DNA from: Dyella psychrodurans | GTDB taxonomy: Bacteria > Pseudomonadota > Gammaproteobacteria > Xanthomonadales > Rhodanobacteraceae | DNA length: 64,000 bases | Reading direction: 5' to 3' | NCBI RefSeq assembly: GCF_003363265.1 | Contig: NZ_QRBF01000001.1 | Span: forward strand, 652,451 to 716,450 | Shown: positions 20,411 to 33,889 of the stretch, piece by piece | Numbering within the stretch: position 1 is the first letter of the stretch | Layout: every line of letters starts with the position of its first letter | Translations under genes and position numbers: made by a program | Notes under the pieces: generated by a model | Databases searched by the model: none | The model's input: only the letters and a program-made list of their open reading frames with translations | What the model was told of the DNA's origin: nothing

Positions 20411-20668
20411 ATGAACGACCTCCAACGCGAGTTCGAGCAAGCCGCCACGGACATCAAGCAGCTTGGCGAACGTCCCGACAACGACACTCTGCTCCGCCTC
20501 TACGCGCTCTACAAACAAGGCCTCGACGGCGATGTCCACGGCGCGCAACCCGGCTTTTTCGATTTCATCGGCACCGCTAAGCAGGAAGCCTGGACGCTGC
20601 TCAAGGGCATGTCGCAGGACGAGGCGATGCGGCAATACATTTCACTGGTACGACAATTGCTGCCCTGA
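20411..20668 (+). CDS. Acyl-CoA-binding protein
   Basis: 85 residues, the size of a free ACBP. Diagnostic residues are visible: LRLYALYKQGLDGDV, then PGFFDFIGTAKQEAW and GMSQDEAM, which form the four-helix acyl-CoA site with the conserved Tyr, Lys and Trp. It binds medium- and long-chain acyl-CoA esters in the cytosol. The ATG at 20411 begins the family domain directly. The 2,4-dienoyl-CoA reductase gene follows 84 bases downstream, which fits fatty-acid degradation. Confidence 0.92.
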   Translation: MNDLQREFEQAATDIKQLGERPDNDTLLRLYALYKQGLDGDVHGAQPGFFDFIGTAKQEAWTLLKGMSQDEAMRQYISLVRQLLP

Positions 20669-20712
20669 GGGTCACCTGCCCTGCCTGGGCCACTTGCGCC
20701 CACAGGGACTAG

Positions 20713-22781
<2,069 letters not shown>

Positions 22782-22811
22782 AAGCCATTCTTTCGGAAGC
22801 AGAAAAGGAAG

Positions 22812-22926
22812 CGCCCCGCTAGCGACGCGTCGGTAGTGGCTCTGGGGAGGGAGACCGAATACCGCGGGGGTAGCGTCGCTGCGGGGCGAGGGTCAGCGGC
22901 ACTCGGGGGGAGGGGGTCAGTGCCGC
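22812..22926. repeat. Two stacked inverted repeats with a G-rich loop between fadH and the LysR gene
   Basis: The first pair is 22812-22828 with 22873-22888 (16 of 17 positions pair, one bulge). The second is 22896-22902 with 22920-22926 (7 bp), whose 17-base loop contains GGGGGGAGGGGG. The base composition differs from the AT-rich stretch that follows. Function unknown; no coding frame with a plausible start was seen here. Confidence 0.5.
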
Positions 22927-22961
22927 GACAGGGACTATATTATGATCGACGCGATACAGAA

Positions 22962-22977
22962 TCAAATATATATTTGA
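22962..22977. promoter_or_regulatory. AT-rich 16-bp perfect palindrome, probable LysR-type operator
   Basis: The 16 bases read the same on both strands (TCAAATAT then its complement), centred 33 bases before the LysR regulator start. It contains a T-N11-A element as LysR-type sites do, and it stands out as AT-only in GC-rich DNA. Autoregulation of the downstream gene is the simplest reading. Confidence 0.5.
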
Positions 22978-23002
22978 AGCCCCATTTATACGAAAGTCAT
23001 AT

Positions 23003-23914
23003 ATGTTTGATTTTCGCCAGCTGCGCTACTTCATTGCCGTCGCCGAGGAGCTCAGCTTCACCCGGGCGGCACAACGGCTGCACCTTTCCCAGCCTCCCCT
23101 TTCGCAACAGATCCAGGCGCTGGAACAGGATCTGGGCATCCGGCTGTTGGAACGCGACAAGCGCAACGTCGCGCTCACCGCCCCGGGCCAACTATTCCTC
23201 GAGCAGGCACGCAGGATCCTCGCGCTGGCCGACGAAACCCGTACCCGGGTGACCGAGGCCGCAGCAGGTTTCAGTGGGCACCTGAAGCTTGCCTACACCG
23301 TATCGGTGTCGTTCCACCCGGCCATGCCGCAAACCCTGCTCTTGCTAGGACAAAATGCACCCAACATTCGAGTCTGGCTCAGCGAGATGTACACCGAGCC
23401 CCAGTTCGCCGCCCTGCGCGCCGGCCAGATCGACGTGGGTTTTGTACGTGACGAGCCCAGCCATGAAGACGATGTCCGCGCCTTGCGGCTGGACGTCATC
23501 GACCGTGAACCGCTCATGCTAGCCCTGCCCTCCGGCCACCGCCTCGCGGACCGCGAGAGCCTCGAGTTGGGAGAAGTGGAAGGCGAACCCTTTGTGATCC
23601 AGCCGCGCGAACTGGCGGCGACCTTGTACGACCGGCTCGTGCTGCTGGCGGCTAAATCCGGATTCCATCCGGTGGTGAAGCAGCAGGCTCAGCAAATCAA
23701 CGGCCTGATCGCCCTGGTCGCCGCGGGCATCGGCATGGCCCTGGTTCCCGCCAGCATGAAGGCGGTGAGGCTTGCGGGGGTGAGCTACGTACCGTTGGCC
23801 GATCCGGATGCCTATCTCCTCCTGGCGGTCGCCAGCCGCCTGGAAAACCCGTCTCCGGTGGTGCATCAGTTCCTGGAGACGGCATCCGAGGCCAAGACCG
23901 TGCTGGGCTTGTGA
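23003..23914 (+). CDS. LysR-family transcriptional regulator
   Basis: 303 residues, normal LTTR size. The N-terminal winged helix-turn-helix is clear: FRQLRYFIAVAEELSFTRAA, RLHLSQPPLSQQI and LGIRLLERDKRNVALT. The remainder is a periplasmic-binding-protein-like effector domain (DVGFVRDEP, GIGMALVPAS). The ligand is not predictable. The neighbouring fadH gene and the AT-rich palindrome at 22962 are the obvious target candidates. Both genes are on the same strand, so regulation of fadH would have to act from elsewhere. Confidence 0.93.
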   Translation: MFDFRQLRYFIAVAEELSFTRAAQRLHLSQPPLSQQIQALEQDLGIRLLERDKRNVALTAPGQLFLEQARRILALADETRTRVTEAAAGFSGHLKLAYTVSVSFHPAMPQTLLLLGQNAPNIRVWLSEMYTEPQFAALRAGQIDVGFVRDEPSHEDDVRALRLDVIDREPLMLALPSGHRLADRESLELGEVEGEPFVIQPRELAATLYDRLVLLAAKSGFHPVVKQQAQQINGLIALVAAGIGMALVPASMKAVRLAGVSYVPLADPDAYLLLAVASRLENPSPVVHQFLETASEAKTVLGL

Positions 23915-23977
23915 TAAGTGGTTCAAATAGATATACTTACGCGCTTTCTTCGACCCATTTCGTTCCAGGAGCCTGCC

Positions 23978-24103
23978 GTGAAGGTGCTTTCCTCTTTGAA
24001 GACCGCCAAGCAGCGGCACCGTGACTGCAAGGTTGTGCGCCGTCGCGGCAAAGTGTTCGTGATCTGCAAGAGCAACCCGCGCTTCAAGGCGCGTCAGCGT
24101 TGA
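23978..24103 (+). CDS. rpmJ: 50S ribosomal protein L36 (YkgO-type, alternative form)
   Basis: 41 residues starting at a GTG (23978) preceded by AGGAG. The sequence [20 protein letters not shown] with [17 protein letters not shown] is the L36 family in its longer YkgO-type form. The family's full C-x2-C zinc ribbon is not present: only two spaced cysteines remain, as in the zinc-independent paralogue. It is a component of the large ribosomal subunit. It stands alone with its own terminator. Confidence 0.93.
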   Translation: MKVLSSLKTAKQRHRDCKVVRRRGKVFVICKSNPRFKARQR

Positions 24104-24121
24104 TCTGCATCGCGAACGCAT

Positions 24122-24150
24122 AAAAAAGCCGCTGCATAGCGGCTTTTTTT
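24122..24150. terminator. Bidirectional intrinsic terminator between rpmJ and the SDR gene
   Basis: A run of A, the stem AAGCCGCT / AGCGGCTT with a GCAT loop, and a run of seven T. It is symmetric, so it can end rpmJ on the plus strand and the SDR gene (stop at 24172) on the minus strand. Confidence 0.92.
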
Positions 24151-24171
24151 ATGGCTGAATGACAACGCTAC

Positions 24172-24918
24172 TTAGCGACCACCACTGACGTCGAGTAGCG
24201 AACCGGTGATGTACGACGCAGCATCGCTCAACAGCCACACGATAGCTTCCGCAACTTCATCGGCGGTTCCCGGACGACCAAGCGGCGTTTGCGCTCCAAG
24301 TAAGACGGCGCGATCCGGGCGCCCGCCACTTGCGTGAATCTCGGTATCGATGAGTCCAGGGCGAACAGCGTTTACGCGCACGCCTTGCCCTGCGAGTTCC
24401 TTGGCAAGACCGAGTGTCATCGTATCGATGGCGCCTTTCGACCCTGCATAGTCCACGTACTCGTGAGGCGAACCGAGTCGTGACGCCGCGGACGACACGT
24501 TGACGATCGAGCCACCATTGCCGCCGCGATCCTTGGACATGCGCCGCGCCGCTTCGCGTGCGCATAAATAGGCACCTAATACGTTGACGTCGAACACGCG
24601 CTTCAGTCGTTCTGCGCTCATGTCGGCCAATGGCATGGACGGAGCGACAATGCCTGCATTGTTGACGAAGGCGTTGATGCGGCCGAATGTTGACTCGACC
24701 GTATCGAACATGGCCATGACATCCGATTCGTCAGCGACATTGCCGCGAATCGCGCACGCCTTGCCGCCGGCCTGCTCTACTTCGGCAACGGCCTCCTGCG
24801 CGGCGTGCTCGTTTTGCGCGTAGTTGATGCCGACCGACCAACCGCGCGCACCGAGAAGCTTTGCGGTCGCTCGGCCAATGCCACGACTTGCGCCGGTGAT
24901 CAAAACAACGTCTGCCAT
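24172..24918 (-). CDS. Short-chain dehydrogenase/reductase (SDR family)
   Basis: 248 residues. Classical SDR signatures: TGASRGIG near the start (cofactor binding), NNAG in FVNNAGIVAPS, the catalytic Ser in NVSSAA, and Y-x3-K in YVDYAGSKGA, then the RVNAVRPGLIDTEIH segment. NAD(P)(H)-dependent oxidoreductase, 3-oxoacyl-ACP reductase-like, substrate unknown. ATG at 24918 (MADVVLITGAS) is preferred over a start eight codons upstream. Monocistronic in appearance, downstream of greA on the same strand. Confidence 0.9.
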   Translation of the reverse strand: MADVVLITGASRGIGRATAKLLGARGWSVGINYAQNEHAAQEAVAEVEQAGGKACAIRGNVADESDVMAMFDTVESTFGRINAFVNNAGIVAPSMPLADMSAERLKRVFDVNVLGAYLCAREAARRMSKDRGGNGGSIVNVSSAASRLGSPHEYVDYAGSKGAIDTMTLGLAKELAGQGVRVNAVRPGLIDTEIHASGGRPDRAVLLGAQTPLGRPGTADEVAEAIVWLLSDAASYITGSLLDVSGGR

Positions 24919-24945
24919 GTCAGATCCCCGCGTCCACAACAAGCG

Positions 24946-24974
24946 CGGGCATCACGCGACGACGCGGATGCCCG
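24946..24974 (-). terminator. Hairpin after greA, probable end of the carAB-greA transcript
   Basis: 8-bp arms (24946-24953 and 24967-24974) with an additional inner CGCG pairing lie 8 bases past the greA stop. Only a weak T-rich stretch (CTTGTTGT) follows on the minus strand, so efficiency is uncertain. Confidence 0.5.
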
Positions 24975-24981
24975 GCTTGGC

Positions 24982-25454
24982 TCACTGATAACTGACGCCG
25001 GTAATTTCGTAGCGCTTCACGCCGTTCGGCGCCTTGAACTCGAAGCTGTCGCCCGCGCTTTTGCCGATCAGCGCGCGAGCGATGGGCGACGACACCGCGA
25101 TCAGGCGTTGCTTGATGTCCGCTTCGAGATCGCCAACGATCTGATACGTCACCGATTCGCCGCTGTCTTCGTCTTCCAGATCAACCGTGGCGCCGAACAC
25201 CACCTTGTTGCCGGCGCTGAGACGCGACACGTCGATCACTTCCGCCGTGGACAATGCCGCTTCCAACTCGGCGATGCGACCTTCGATGAAGCTCTGCTGC
25301 TCGCGCGCCGCGTGATACTCGGCGTTTTCCTTCAGATCGCCGTGTGCGCGTGCCTCGGCAATCGCCGCGATGATCTTGGGACGCTCGGCCGATTTCAGGC
25401 GATCGAGTTCGCCGCGCAGTCGTTCCGAACCGACCTTGGTGATGGGGGCGCGAC

Positions 25455-25458
<4 letters not shown>
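24982..25458 (-). CDS. greA: Transcription elongation factor GreA
   Basis: 158 residues, the standard GreA length. The N-terminal coiled coil includes [24 protein letters not shown] and the tip acidic pair region [16 protein letters not shown], with the C-terminal FKBP-like domain ending in [18 protein letters not shown]. It stimulates RNA cleavage by backtracked RNA polymerase. The start codon overlaps the carB stop (ATGA at 25455-25458), the arrangement found in xanthomonads. Confidence 0.96.
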
Positions 25459-28682
<3,224 letters not shown>

Positions 28683-28683
28683 C

Positions 28684-29811
28684 TCAGCGGGCCTCCTGCA
28701 TCAGCTTGGCAAAGCGGTCGAAGAGATAACCGATGTCGTGCGGTCCCGGACTCGCTTCTGGGTGGCCCTGGAAGCAGAACGCCGGACGATCGGTGAGTGC
28801 GAAACCCTGCAGCGAACCATCGAACAGCGAGGTGTGCGTGACGCGCACGTTGGCGGGCAGCGTTGCGCCATCCACCGCGAAGCCGTGATTCTGCGACGTG
28901 ATCAGCACGCGGCCGTCGTCGTGATCTTTCACCGGGTGGTTGGCGCCGTGATGGCCGAACTTCATCTTCAGCGTCTTCGCACCGACCGCCGCGCCCATGA
29001 TCTGGTGACCGAGGCAGATGCCGAAGAGCGGAATCTTCGCAGCGAGGAATTCGCGCGTGGCGGCAATCGCGTAATCGCAGGCCGCCGGATCGCCGGGGCC
29101 ATTGGAGAGGAACACACCGTCGGGCTTCATGGCCAGCACATCGGCGGCAGGCGTCTGCGCCGGCACCACCGTGATCTCGCAACCGGCCTCGGCAAGCAGA
29201 CGCAGAATGTTGCGTTTCACGCCGAAGTCGTAGGCCACCACCTTGAAACGCTTGGCAGGCTGATTGAAGGCCGTGTGATCGAGGTCGTACACGCCTTCGT
29301 TCCAGCCGTAAGGCTTGTCGACGGTGACTACTTTGGCCAGATCCATGCCGTTTAGGCCCGGGAACGCACGCGCCTTGGCGAGCGCTGCATCGGCATCCAC
29401 CGATTCACCGGCCACGATGCAGCCGTTCAGCGCACCCTTGTCGCGCAGGATGCGCGTAAGGCGGCGCGTGTCGATGCCGGCAATGGCAACGATGCCATGA
29501 CGCTTGAGATAGTCGGGCAGGCTTTCCGTGCTGCGCCAGTTGCTGGCCCGGCGCGGCACGTCGCGCACGATCAGGCCGGCGGTATGCACGGTGGTGGATT
29601 CGGCGTCTTCGGCGTTGCAGCCTGTGTTGCCGATATGGGGATAGGTCAGGGTAACGATCTGGCGGGCATAGGAAGGATCGGTGAGGATCTCCTGATAGCC
29701 CGTCATCGCCGTGTTGAAAACAACCTCGCCAACAGTTTCGCCAGTCGCACCCACGGCGTGGCCGTGGAACACGCTGCCGTCTTCGAGGGCAAGCAGAGCG
29801 GGAATGGGCAT
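28684..29811 (-). CDS. carA: Carbamoyl-phosphate synthase small subunit (glutaminase)
   Basis: 375 residues. The class I glutamine amidotransferase triad is visible: Cys266 in [11 protein letters not shown], and His/Glu in the late HPEASPG motif. N-terminal CPSase_sm_chain domain starts [13 protein letters not shown]. It hydrolyses glutamine and channels ammonia to CarB. A 15-bp hairpin lies in the leader at 29834-29874. The gene is divergent from the plus-strand oxygenase-like gene. Confidence 0.97.
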   Translation of the reverse strand: MPIPALLALEDGSVFHGHAVGATGETVGEVVFNTAMTGYQEILTDPSYARQIVTLTYPHIGNTGCNAEDAESTTVHTAGLIVRDVPRRASNWRSTESLPDYLKRHGIVAIAGIDTRRLTRILRDKGALNGCIVAGESVDADAALAKARAFPGLNGMDLAKVVTVDKPYGWNEGVYDLDHTAFNQPAKRFKVVAYDFGVKRNILRLLAEAGCEITVVPAQTPAADVLAMKPDGVFLSNGPGDPAACDYAIAATREFLAAKIPLFGICLGHQIMGAAVGAKTLKMKFGHHGANHPVKDHDDGRVLITSQNHGFAVDGATLPANVRVTHTSLFDGSLQGFALTDRPAFCFQGHPEASPGPHDIGYLFDRFAKLMQEAR

Positions 29812-29833
29812 GGGGGCCGCCTTTTAGGTGCAG

Positions 29834-29874
29834 CAAGGTCCGCAAGCCGCTACGAAGCAGGCTTGTGGACCTTG
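29834..29874 (-). promoter_or_regulatory. Long hairpin in the carA 5' leader
   Basis: Arms 29834-29848 and 29860-29874 are complementary over 15 positions with one A:C mismatch on the transcript, loop 11 bases. It ends 22 bases before the carA start on the transcript. No T-run follows it, so it is not a simple attenuator; it may affect initiation or mRNA stability. A carAB regulatory function is plausible but unproven. Confidence 0.5.
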
Positions 29875-30028
29875 GGTCAAGGAAAGTCTCGGGCGGGTTG
29901 AAATGATAGGCGGCAAGGCGCTTTCTGTCCACTCAAAACCGATACTGAAAAGCGAAACTGCTACACGGCACGTTTAGCACGCTCGCGCTAGACTGACAGC
30001 CACTTAGCTCGGGAACCTGCCAAACTTC

Positions 30029-30724
30029 ATGAATGCGACCGTCCTGCTGGATCCCATCCGACTCGACCGTCCAGACACGGACGTACGGGAGAAACCCTTC
30101 CCGTTCATGATCGCGCACGGCCAATTGCCCGACGAGGCACGCGGCGAGCTGGAGCGCGATTTTCCCAAGTACGCCAGCGCCGGTTTCTTCCCCTACGACC
30201 CCGTCGACTGCGGGCCGTCGGTCAATGCTCTGGTCGCGCAGATGACCACGCCGCAATTTGCCCGCGCGATCGGCCGCTACCTAGGCATCGAGAACCTGGG
30301 CCAGTACCCCACGCTCGTCACGCTGTGCCGCGCACTGAACAAACGCCACGGGACCATCCACACCGACAGCCGTTCCAAGGTCGCCACGGCGCTGCTCTAT
30401 CTGAACACGCAGTGGCCGGATACCAGCGACGGCTGCCTGCGCTTTCTCAACCGCATCGACAACATCGACGATCTGGTCGCGCCGGAACTCAAGCCGCTGT
30501 ACGGCGAATTCGCCGTGTTCAAACGCTGCGACAACTCCTTCCACGGGCACCTCCCGTACGAAGGCGAGCGTCGCGTAATCCAGGTGGCCTGGCTCACCAG
30601 CGAAGAAGAAAAGCTGCGCAAGACCAAGCGCGGCAAATTCTCCCGGGCCTTCAAGAAACTATTCGGCGTGCTGGATCGCAAGCTGGGTGCGGATCGCGAT
30701 CGCAACGCGTCGCATCGGGATTGA
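30029..30724 (+). CDS. 2-oxoglutarate/Fe(II)-dependent oxygenase-like protein
   Basis: 231 residues, soluble. A candidate facial triad is visible: H-T-D in KRHGTIHTDSRSK, then a distal His in NSFHGHLPYEGE, followed by Arg in ERRVIQVAW for 2-oxoglutarate binding, all on a double-stranded beta-helix-like pattern. The family acts on diverse substrates; none is indicated. The C-terminus is strongly basic (KRGKFSRAFKKLFG). It is divergent from carA and lies upstream of a TPR gene on the same strand. Family placement is by motif only. Confidence 0.75.
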   Translation: MNATVLLDPIRLDRPDTDVREKPFPFMIAHGQLPDEARGELERDFPKYASAGFFPYDPVDCGPSVNALVAQMTTPQFARAIGRYLGIENLGQYPTLVTLCRALNKRHGTIHTDSRSKVATALLYLNTQWPDTSDGCLRFLNRIDNIDDLVAPELKPLYGEFAVFKRCDNSFHGHLPYEGERRVIQVAWLTSEEEKLRKTKRGKFSRAFKKLFGVLDRKLGADRDRNASHRD

Positions 30725-30790
30725 TCGTCCGCCTCCCAAGCCTTCCACCCATGACGTAACATCGTCGCCTTGATCGCTTCGGGGGAAGCC

Positions 30791-31543
30791 ATGTCTTTCG
30801 TGTTCCTGCTGTCTCTGGCCTTGCAGATCGCCTGCGCCGTGCACGTGGTCCGCAGCGGACGCCCGTTGTACTGGATATGGTTGATCCTGATCGGCTCCTA
30901 CCTGGCGGTGCTGGTCTATGTGGTCATTGCGGTCATTCCCGACCTGCGTCACAACCCGGGAGGCCGCAGGGTCGCCAGCAAAGCCATGAACGTGATCGAT
31001 CCGCAGCGTCGCCGGCGCGAACTCATGCAGCAGCTTGAGCTGAGCAATACCGTGGACAATCGCCGCAGGCTCGCCGGGGAATGTCTCCAGCAGGGCGACT
31101 ACGCCAACGCGCAAGAGCTGTATCAGGAACTGCTGACCGGCATGTACGCCACGGATCCGGACTTCATGCTGGGACTAGCCCAGGCACAGGCCGGCAACGA
31201 ACGCTATGCCGACGCGCGTCGGACGCTGGATGCATTGATGAACGCCAATCCGAACTACAAATCCAGCGAAGGACACCTGCTCTACGCACGCTGCCTGGAA
31301 GAACTCGGCGAAACCGAAGCCGCGCTGGAAGAGTACCGCGTGCTGGCCGACAGCTACCCTGGCGAAGAAGGTCGCTTCCGCTACGGCCGCCTGCTCGGCC
31401 GCAACCAGCGCCTGGACGAAGCGCGCAACGTGCTGCAGGGGCAGCTCAAACGCGCCAAATTGATGCCCGGCTACTATCGTCGCAAGGAACGAACCTGGCT
31501 CAAGGCCGCGCAGCTGGAACTATCCCGACTGGGCCAGCCTTGA
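30791..31543 (+). CDS. Membrane-anchored TPR protein
   Basis: 250 residues. Two N-terminal hydrophobic segments (FVFLLSLALQIACAVHVV and YWIWLILIGSYLAVLVYVVIAVI) anchor a cytoplasmic or periplasmic region with tetratricopeptide repeats (RLAGECLQQGDYANAQELY, MLGLAQAQAGNERYADARRTL, YARCLEELGETEAALEEY). The ATG at 30791 has a good GGGGGAAG ribosome site. TPR proteins scaffold complexes; no partner is evident. Confidence 0.8.
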   Translation: MSFVFLLSLALQIACAVHVVRSGRPLYWIWLILIGSYLAVLVYVVIAVIPDLRHNPGGRRVASKAMNVIDPQRRRRELMQQLELSNTVDNRRRLAGECLQQGDYANAQELYQELLTGMYATDPDFMLGLAQAQAGNERYADARRTLDALMNANPNYKSSEGHLLYARCLEELGETEAALEEYRVLADSYPGEEGRFRYGRLLGRNQRLDEARNVLQGQLKRAKLMPGYYRRKERTWLKAAQLELSRLGQP

Positions 31544-31610
31544 GTTCGCATGGTGTGCCGCGACGCGCTGCCGCGTGCGGCCCTCGAGGAGCCTGAGTCC
31601 AGATCAGCTG

Positions 31611-32612
31611 TCACGCCACGTGCCAAAACACATACGCCGCGAATAGACCGTACAACCCGCCTACAGGCAGCAGCCAGCGCGCGTCGACCTTGCCGCGCCG
31701 AAACAACCGCCACAGATAAATAATCGCGACTGTTGTCACCACGCCGGCGACAATCAACGGCGTGTCGAACATCCACGGCGTCGCGAACAGCGCCAGCGCA
31801 CTGGGAATGGTGGCCTGGATCATCATCGCACCGGAAATGTTGGCCAGCGCCAGCCGCTCCTTGCCCTGACGCACCCAGATAAGCGCATTCATGGTTTCCG
31901 GAAGTTCCGTCGCTATCGGGCTCAGCACCAGCGCTACCAGGTGCGGAGGCAGATGCAGGGCAATGCCGATCGTCTCGATTTGCGATACGAATACATGCGA
32001 GGCATAGGCGATGACCAGCAACGCCAATGTCGTTTGCACCAACACGGCCAATAGCGACGGTTTCGTCGCGCGTGGCTGAAATTTCAGTGGTTCGAGCAAT
32101 TCTTCCGTCGGACTGGTGTCGCCATCCTGCAACTCCCGCCACACGTAAAAAGCGTAGGCGAGCAGAAACAACACGCCCAGCCACGGCTTGAAGGCGAAGG
32201 CGATCAGACCAAGCCCGCACTTCACAACAAAAATGGAAAGAAACCAGAACTGATCGCGCGAAAGTCGCGCATCGTCGACACGCACACGCGTGTCCGCACG
32301 CGCCAGTTTCCGCCGATTGCTCCATAGCGCCACGCCGACCACCGCATAGGCAATCGTGGCCAGCACCAGCGGTCCGCCCAACGCGGCGCCAACGCCGATA
32401 TCGCGCACTTCCGGCGTGCGCCCGAGGATCACGGCGACGAAAGTAACCGCACTTTCCGGCAACGCCGTTCCGAATGCCGCCAACACCGTACCCGTGGCCG
32501 TCGCGCCAAGATTGAGCTTCTGCCCCAGCCACTCAATGCCGTTGACGAAATACTCGCACGCCAGATAGATGGCCCCGGCAGCCAGCAGGAACAGCGATAT
32601 CGTGACTAGCAT
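31611..32612 (-). CDS. CaCA-superfamily cation antiporter (Na+/Ca2+ exchanger-like), likely Mn2+-controlled
   Basis: 333 residues, about ten membrane helices. Both alpha repeats of the calcium/cation antiporter superfamily are present: GTVLAAFGTALPESAVTF in the first half and LSPIATELPETMNALI in the second. It exports a divalent cation at the inner membrane in exchange for Na+ or H+. The leader resembles a yybP-ykoY riboswitch (32686-32832), which points to Mn2+ as the regulator and possibly the substrate. The ATG at 32612 follows an AGGAA ribosome site. The riboswitch link is from sequence resemblance; substrate is an inference. Confidence 0.88.
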   Translation of the reverse strand: MLVTISLFLLAAGAIYLACEYFVNGIEWLGQKLNLGATATGTVLAAFGTALPESAVTFVAVILGRTPEVRDIGVGAALGGPLVLATIAYAVVGVALWSNRRKLARADTRVRVDDARLSRDQFWFLSIFVVKCGLGLIAFAFKPWLGVLFLLAYAFYVWRELQDGDTSPTEELLEPLKFQPRATKPSLLAVLVQTTLALLVIAYASHVFVSQIETIGIALHLPPHLVALVLSPIATELPETMNALIWVRQGKERLALANISGAMMIQATIPSALALFATPWMFDTPLIVAGVVTTVAIIYLWRLFRRGKVDARWLLPVGGLYGLFAAYVFWHVA

Positions 32613-32624
32613 GAAGATTCCTGG

Positions 32625-32668
32625 CCGGGCGAGCGAAAACCGATGGCTCACGCACGCAGCTCGCCCGG
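32625..32668 (-). promoter_or_regulatory. Hairpin between riboswitch aptamer and antiporter start
   Basis: A perfect 10-bp stem (32625-32634 with 32659-32668) separates the aptamer from the ribosome binding site, ending 12 bases before the ATG. It is a good candidate for the expression platform acting on translation initiation. No T-run is present. Confidence 0.5.
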
Positions 32669-32685
32669 CGGGGTGAGTCGTGTGT

Positions 32686-32832
32686 GGCCAAAGGTCTCGC
32701 CGGACCATCGCAGACAGGCATGCCTGCGATAACCATCCGTGCCATGAAGCGAGCGCTTCAAGTGTGTTGACACGGATTCCCTGACATACGAGCGATAGCT
32801 GCGCTCGATGACAGGAATGGCTACTCCCCAAT
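32686..32832 (-). promoter_or_regulatory. yybP-ykoY family manganese riboswitch
   Basis: Three conserved blocks of the family occur in order and with proper spacing on the minus strand: GGGGAGTAGC (32820-32829), GTGTCAACAC (32764-32773, the CGUCAACA block), and GGCGAGACCTTTGG (32688-32701). These are the two metal/loop elements that meet in the known Mn2+ aptamer plus the closing stem. The expression platform follows up to the antiporter ATG at 32612. The P1 stem pairs imperfectly, so a covariance search is needed to be certain. Confidence 0.8.
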
Positions 32833-32896
32833 GGGCAATGCGAGGAATGGTACATGCGGGTCGGCAGTGGAACAACCAGTGCCGGCCCAGACGGGA

Positions 32897-33712
32897 TTAC
32901 GGGACGGCTCTTGCCCGCCGCTCCAATAACATGTCGTCGATGCCATAGGCGCCCGGCTTGCGTCCGACCAGCCACGCGGCAGCTTCCAGCGCGCCACGCG
33001 CGAAGATGGAACGGTCGGTCGCGCGATGGCTCAATTCGACGCGCTCGCCCTGCCCCAGCAGCAACGCGGTGTGCTCGCCCACCACATCGCCACCGCGCAC
33101 CACTGCGAAACCGATGCTGCCATGGCGACGCGCACCGGGACGTCCTTCGCGCACATAAACGCCATCCTTCGCGAGCGTGGTTCCGCGTGCTTCGGCAGCG
33201 GCATGTCCCAACGCGAGCGCGGTGCCGGAAGGTGCATCTTCCTTGCGGCCATGATGCGCTTCGACGATCTCCAGATCCCAATCCGGCAAGGCCGCGGCGG
33301 CTTCGCGCAGCAGGCGGGCAAGTACCGCCACTCCGAGGCTGAAGTTTGCGGCACGCAACACTGGGATGCGTTTTTCAGCGTCGGCGATACGCGCTTCCAG
33401 CGCCTCGTCGATGCCTGTGGTACCGGTCACCAGCGCGACGCCCCGTTCCGTGCAGTAAGCGAGCGCGGCAGAAAGTCCCTCCGGTCCGCTGAAATCGACG
33501 ACAACGTCGACAGCCGGCGCGGCATCCCAGCCGTGCGCGTAGCGCAGTGATGTGGACAGCTCGCCGAATACGGGCGTGCCGTCGTGCGTAGATCCTGCCG
33601 ATACGACGGCATGCACCAGCTCAAAGCGACGATCCTGGCGCACCAGTGCGAGCAGAGCATGCCCCATGCGGCCCGAGGCGCCGTTGATGGCAAGACGGAT
33701 GGCTGATGTCAT
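32897..33712 (-). CDS. dapB: 4-hydroxy-tetrahydrodipicolinate reductase
   Basis: 271 residues. The dinucleotide site is AINGASGRMGHAL at the start, and the family signature EAHHGRKEDAPSGTALALG gives the catalytic His and Lys. It reduces the dapA product with NAD(P)H in lysine and diaminopimelate synthesis. ATG at 33712. It is downstream of dnaJ on the same strand and separated by 177 bases, and upstream of the riboswitch-controlled antiporter. Confidence 0.96.
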   Translation of the reverse strand: MTSAIRLAINGASGRMGHALLALVRQDRRFELVHAVVSAGSTHDGTPVFGELSTSLRYAHGWDAAPAVDVVVDFSGPEGLSAALAYCTERGVALVTGTTGIDEALEARIADAEKRIPVLRAANFSLGVAVLARLLREAAAALPDWDLEIVEAHHGRKEDAPSGTALALGHAAAEARGTTLAKDGVYVREGRPGARRHGSIGFAVVRGGDVVGEHTALLLGQGERVELSHRATDRSIFARGALEAAAWLVGRKPGAYGIDDMLLERRARAVP

Positions 33713-33889
33713 ACGAATGTTCCCTCAATCATGGGAAACAGGTTAACGCGTTTGCCAGACCTGGCAACCAAAGCAGCGGCGCTTTTTTCCGATGAATTGA
33801 CTGGCCGCGCGATCACTTCCCTCTCCCCGGGGGAGAGGGCGCATAGCGTTCCGAACAATCTTTGCGGCAAACCCGGTCGCCGAAAGGCC

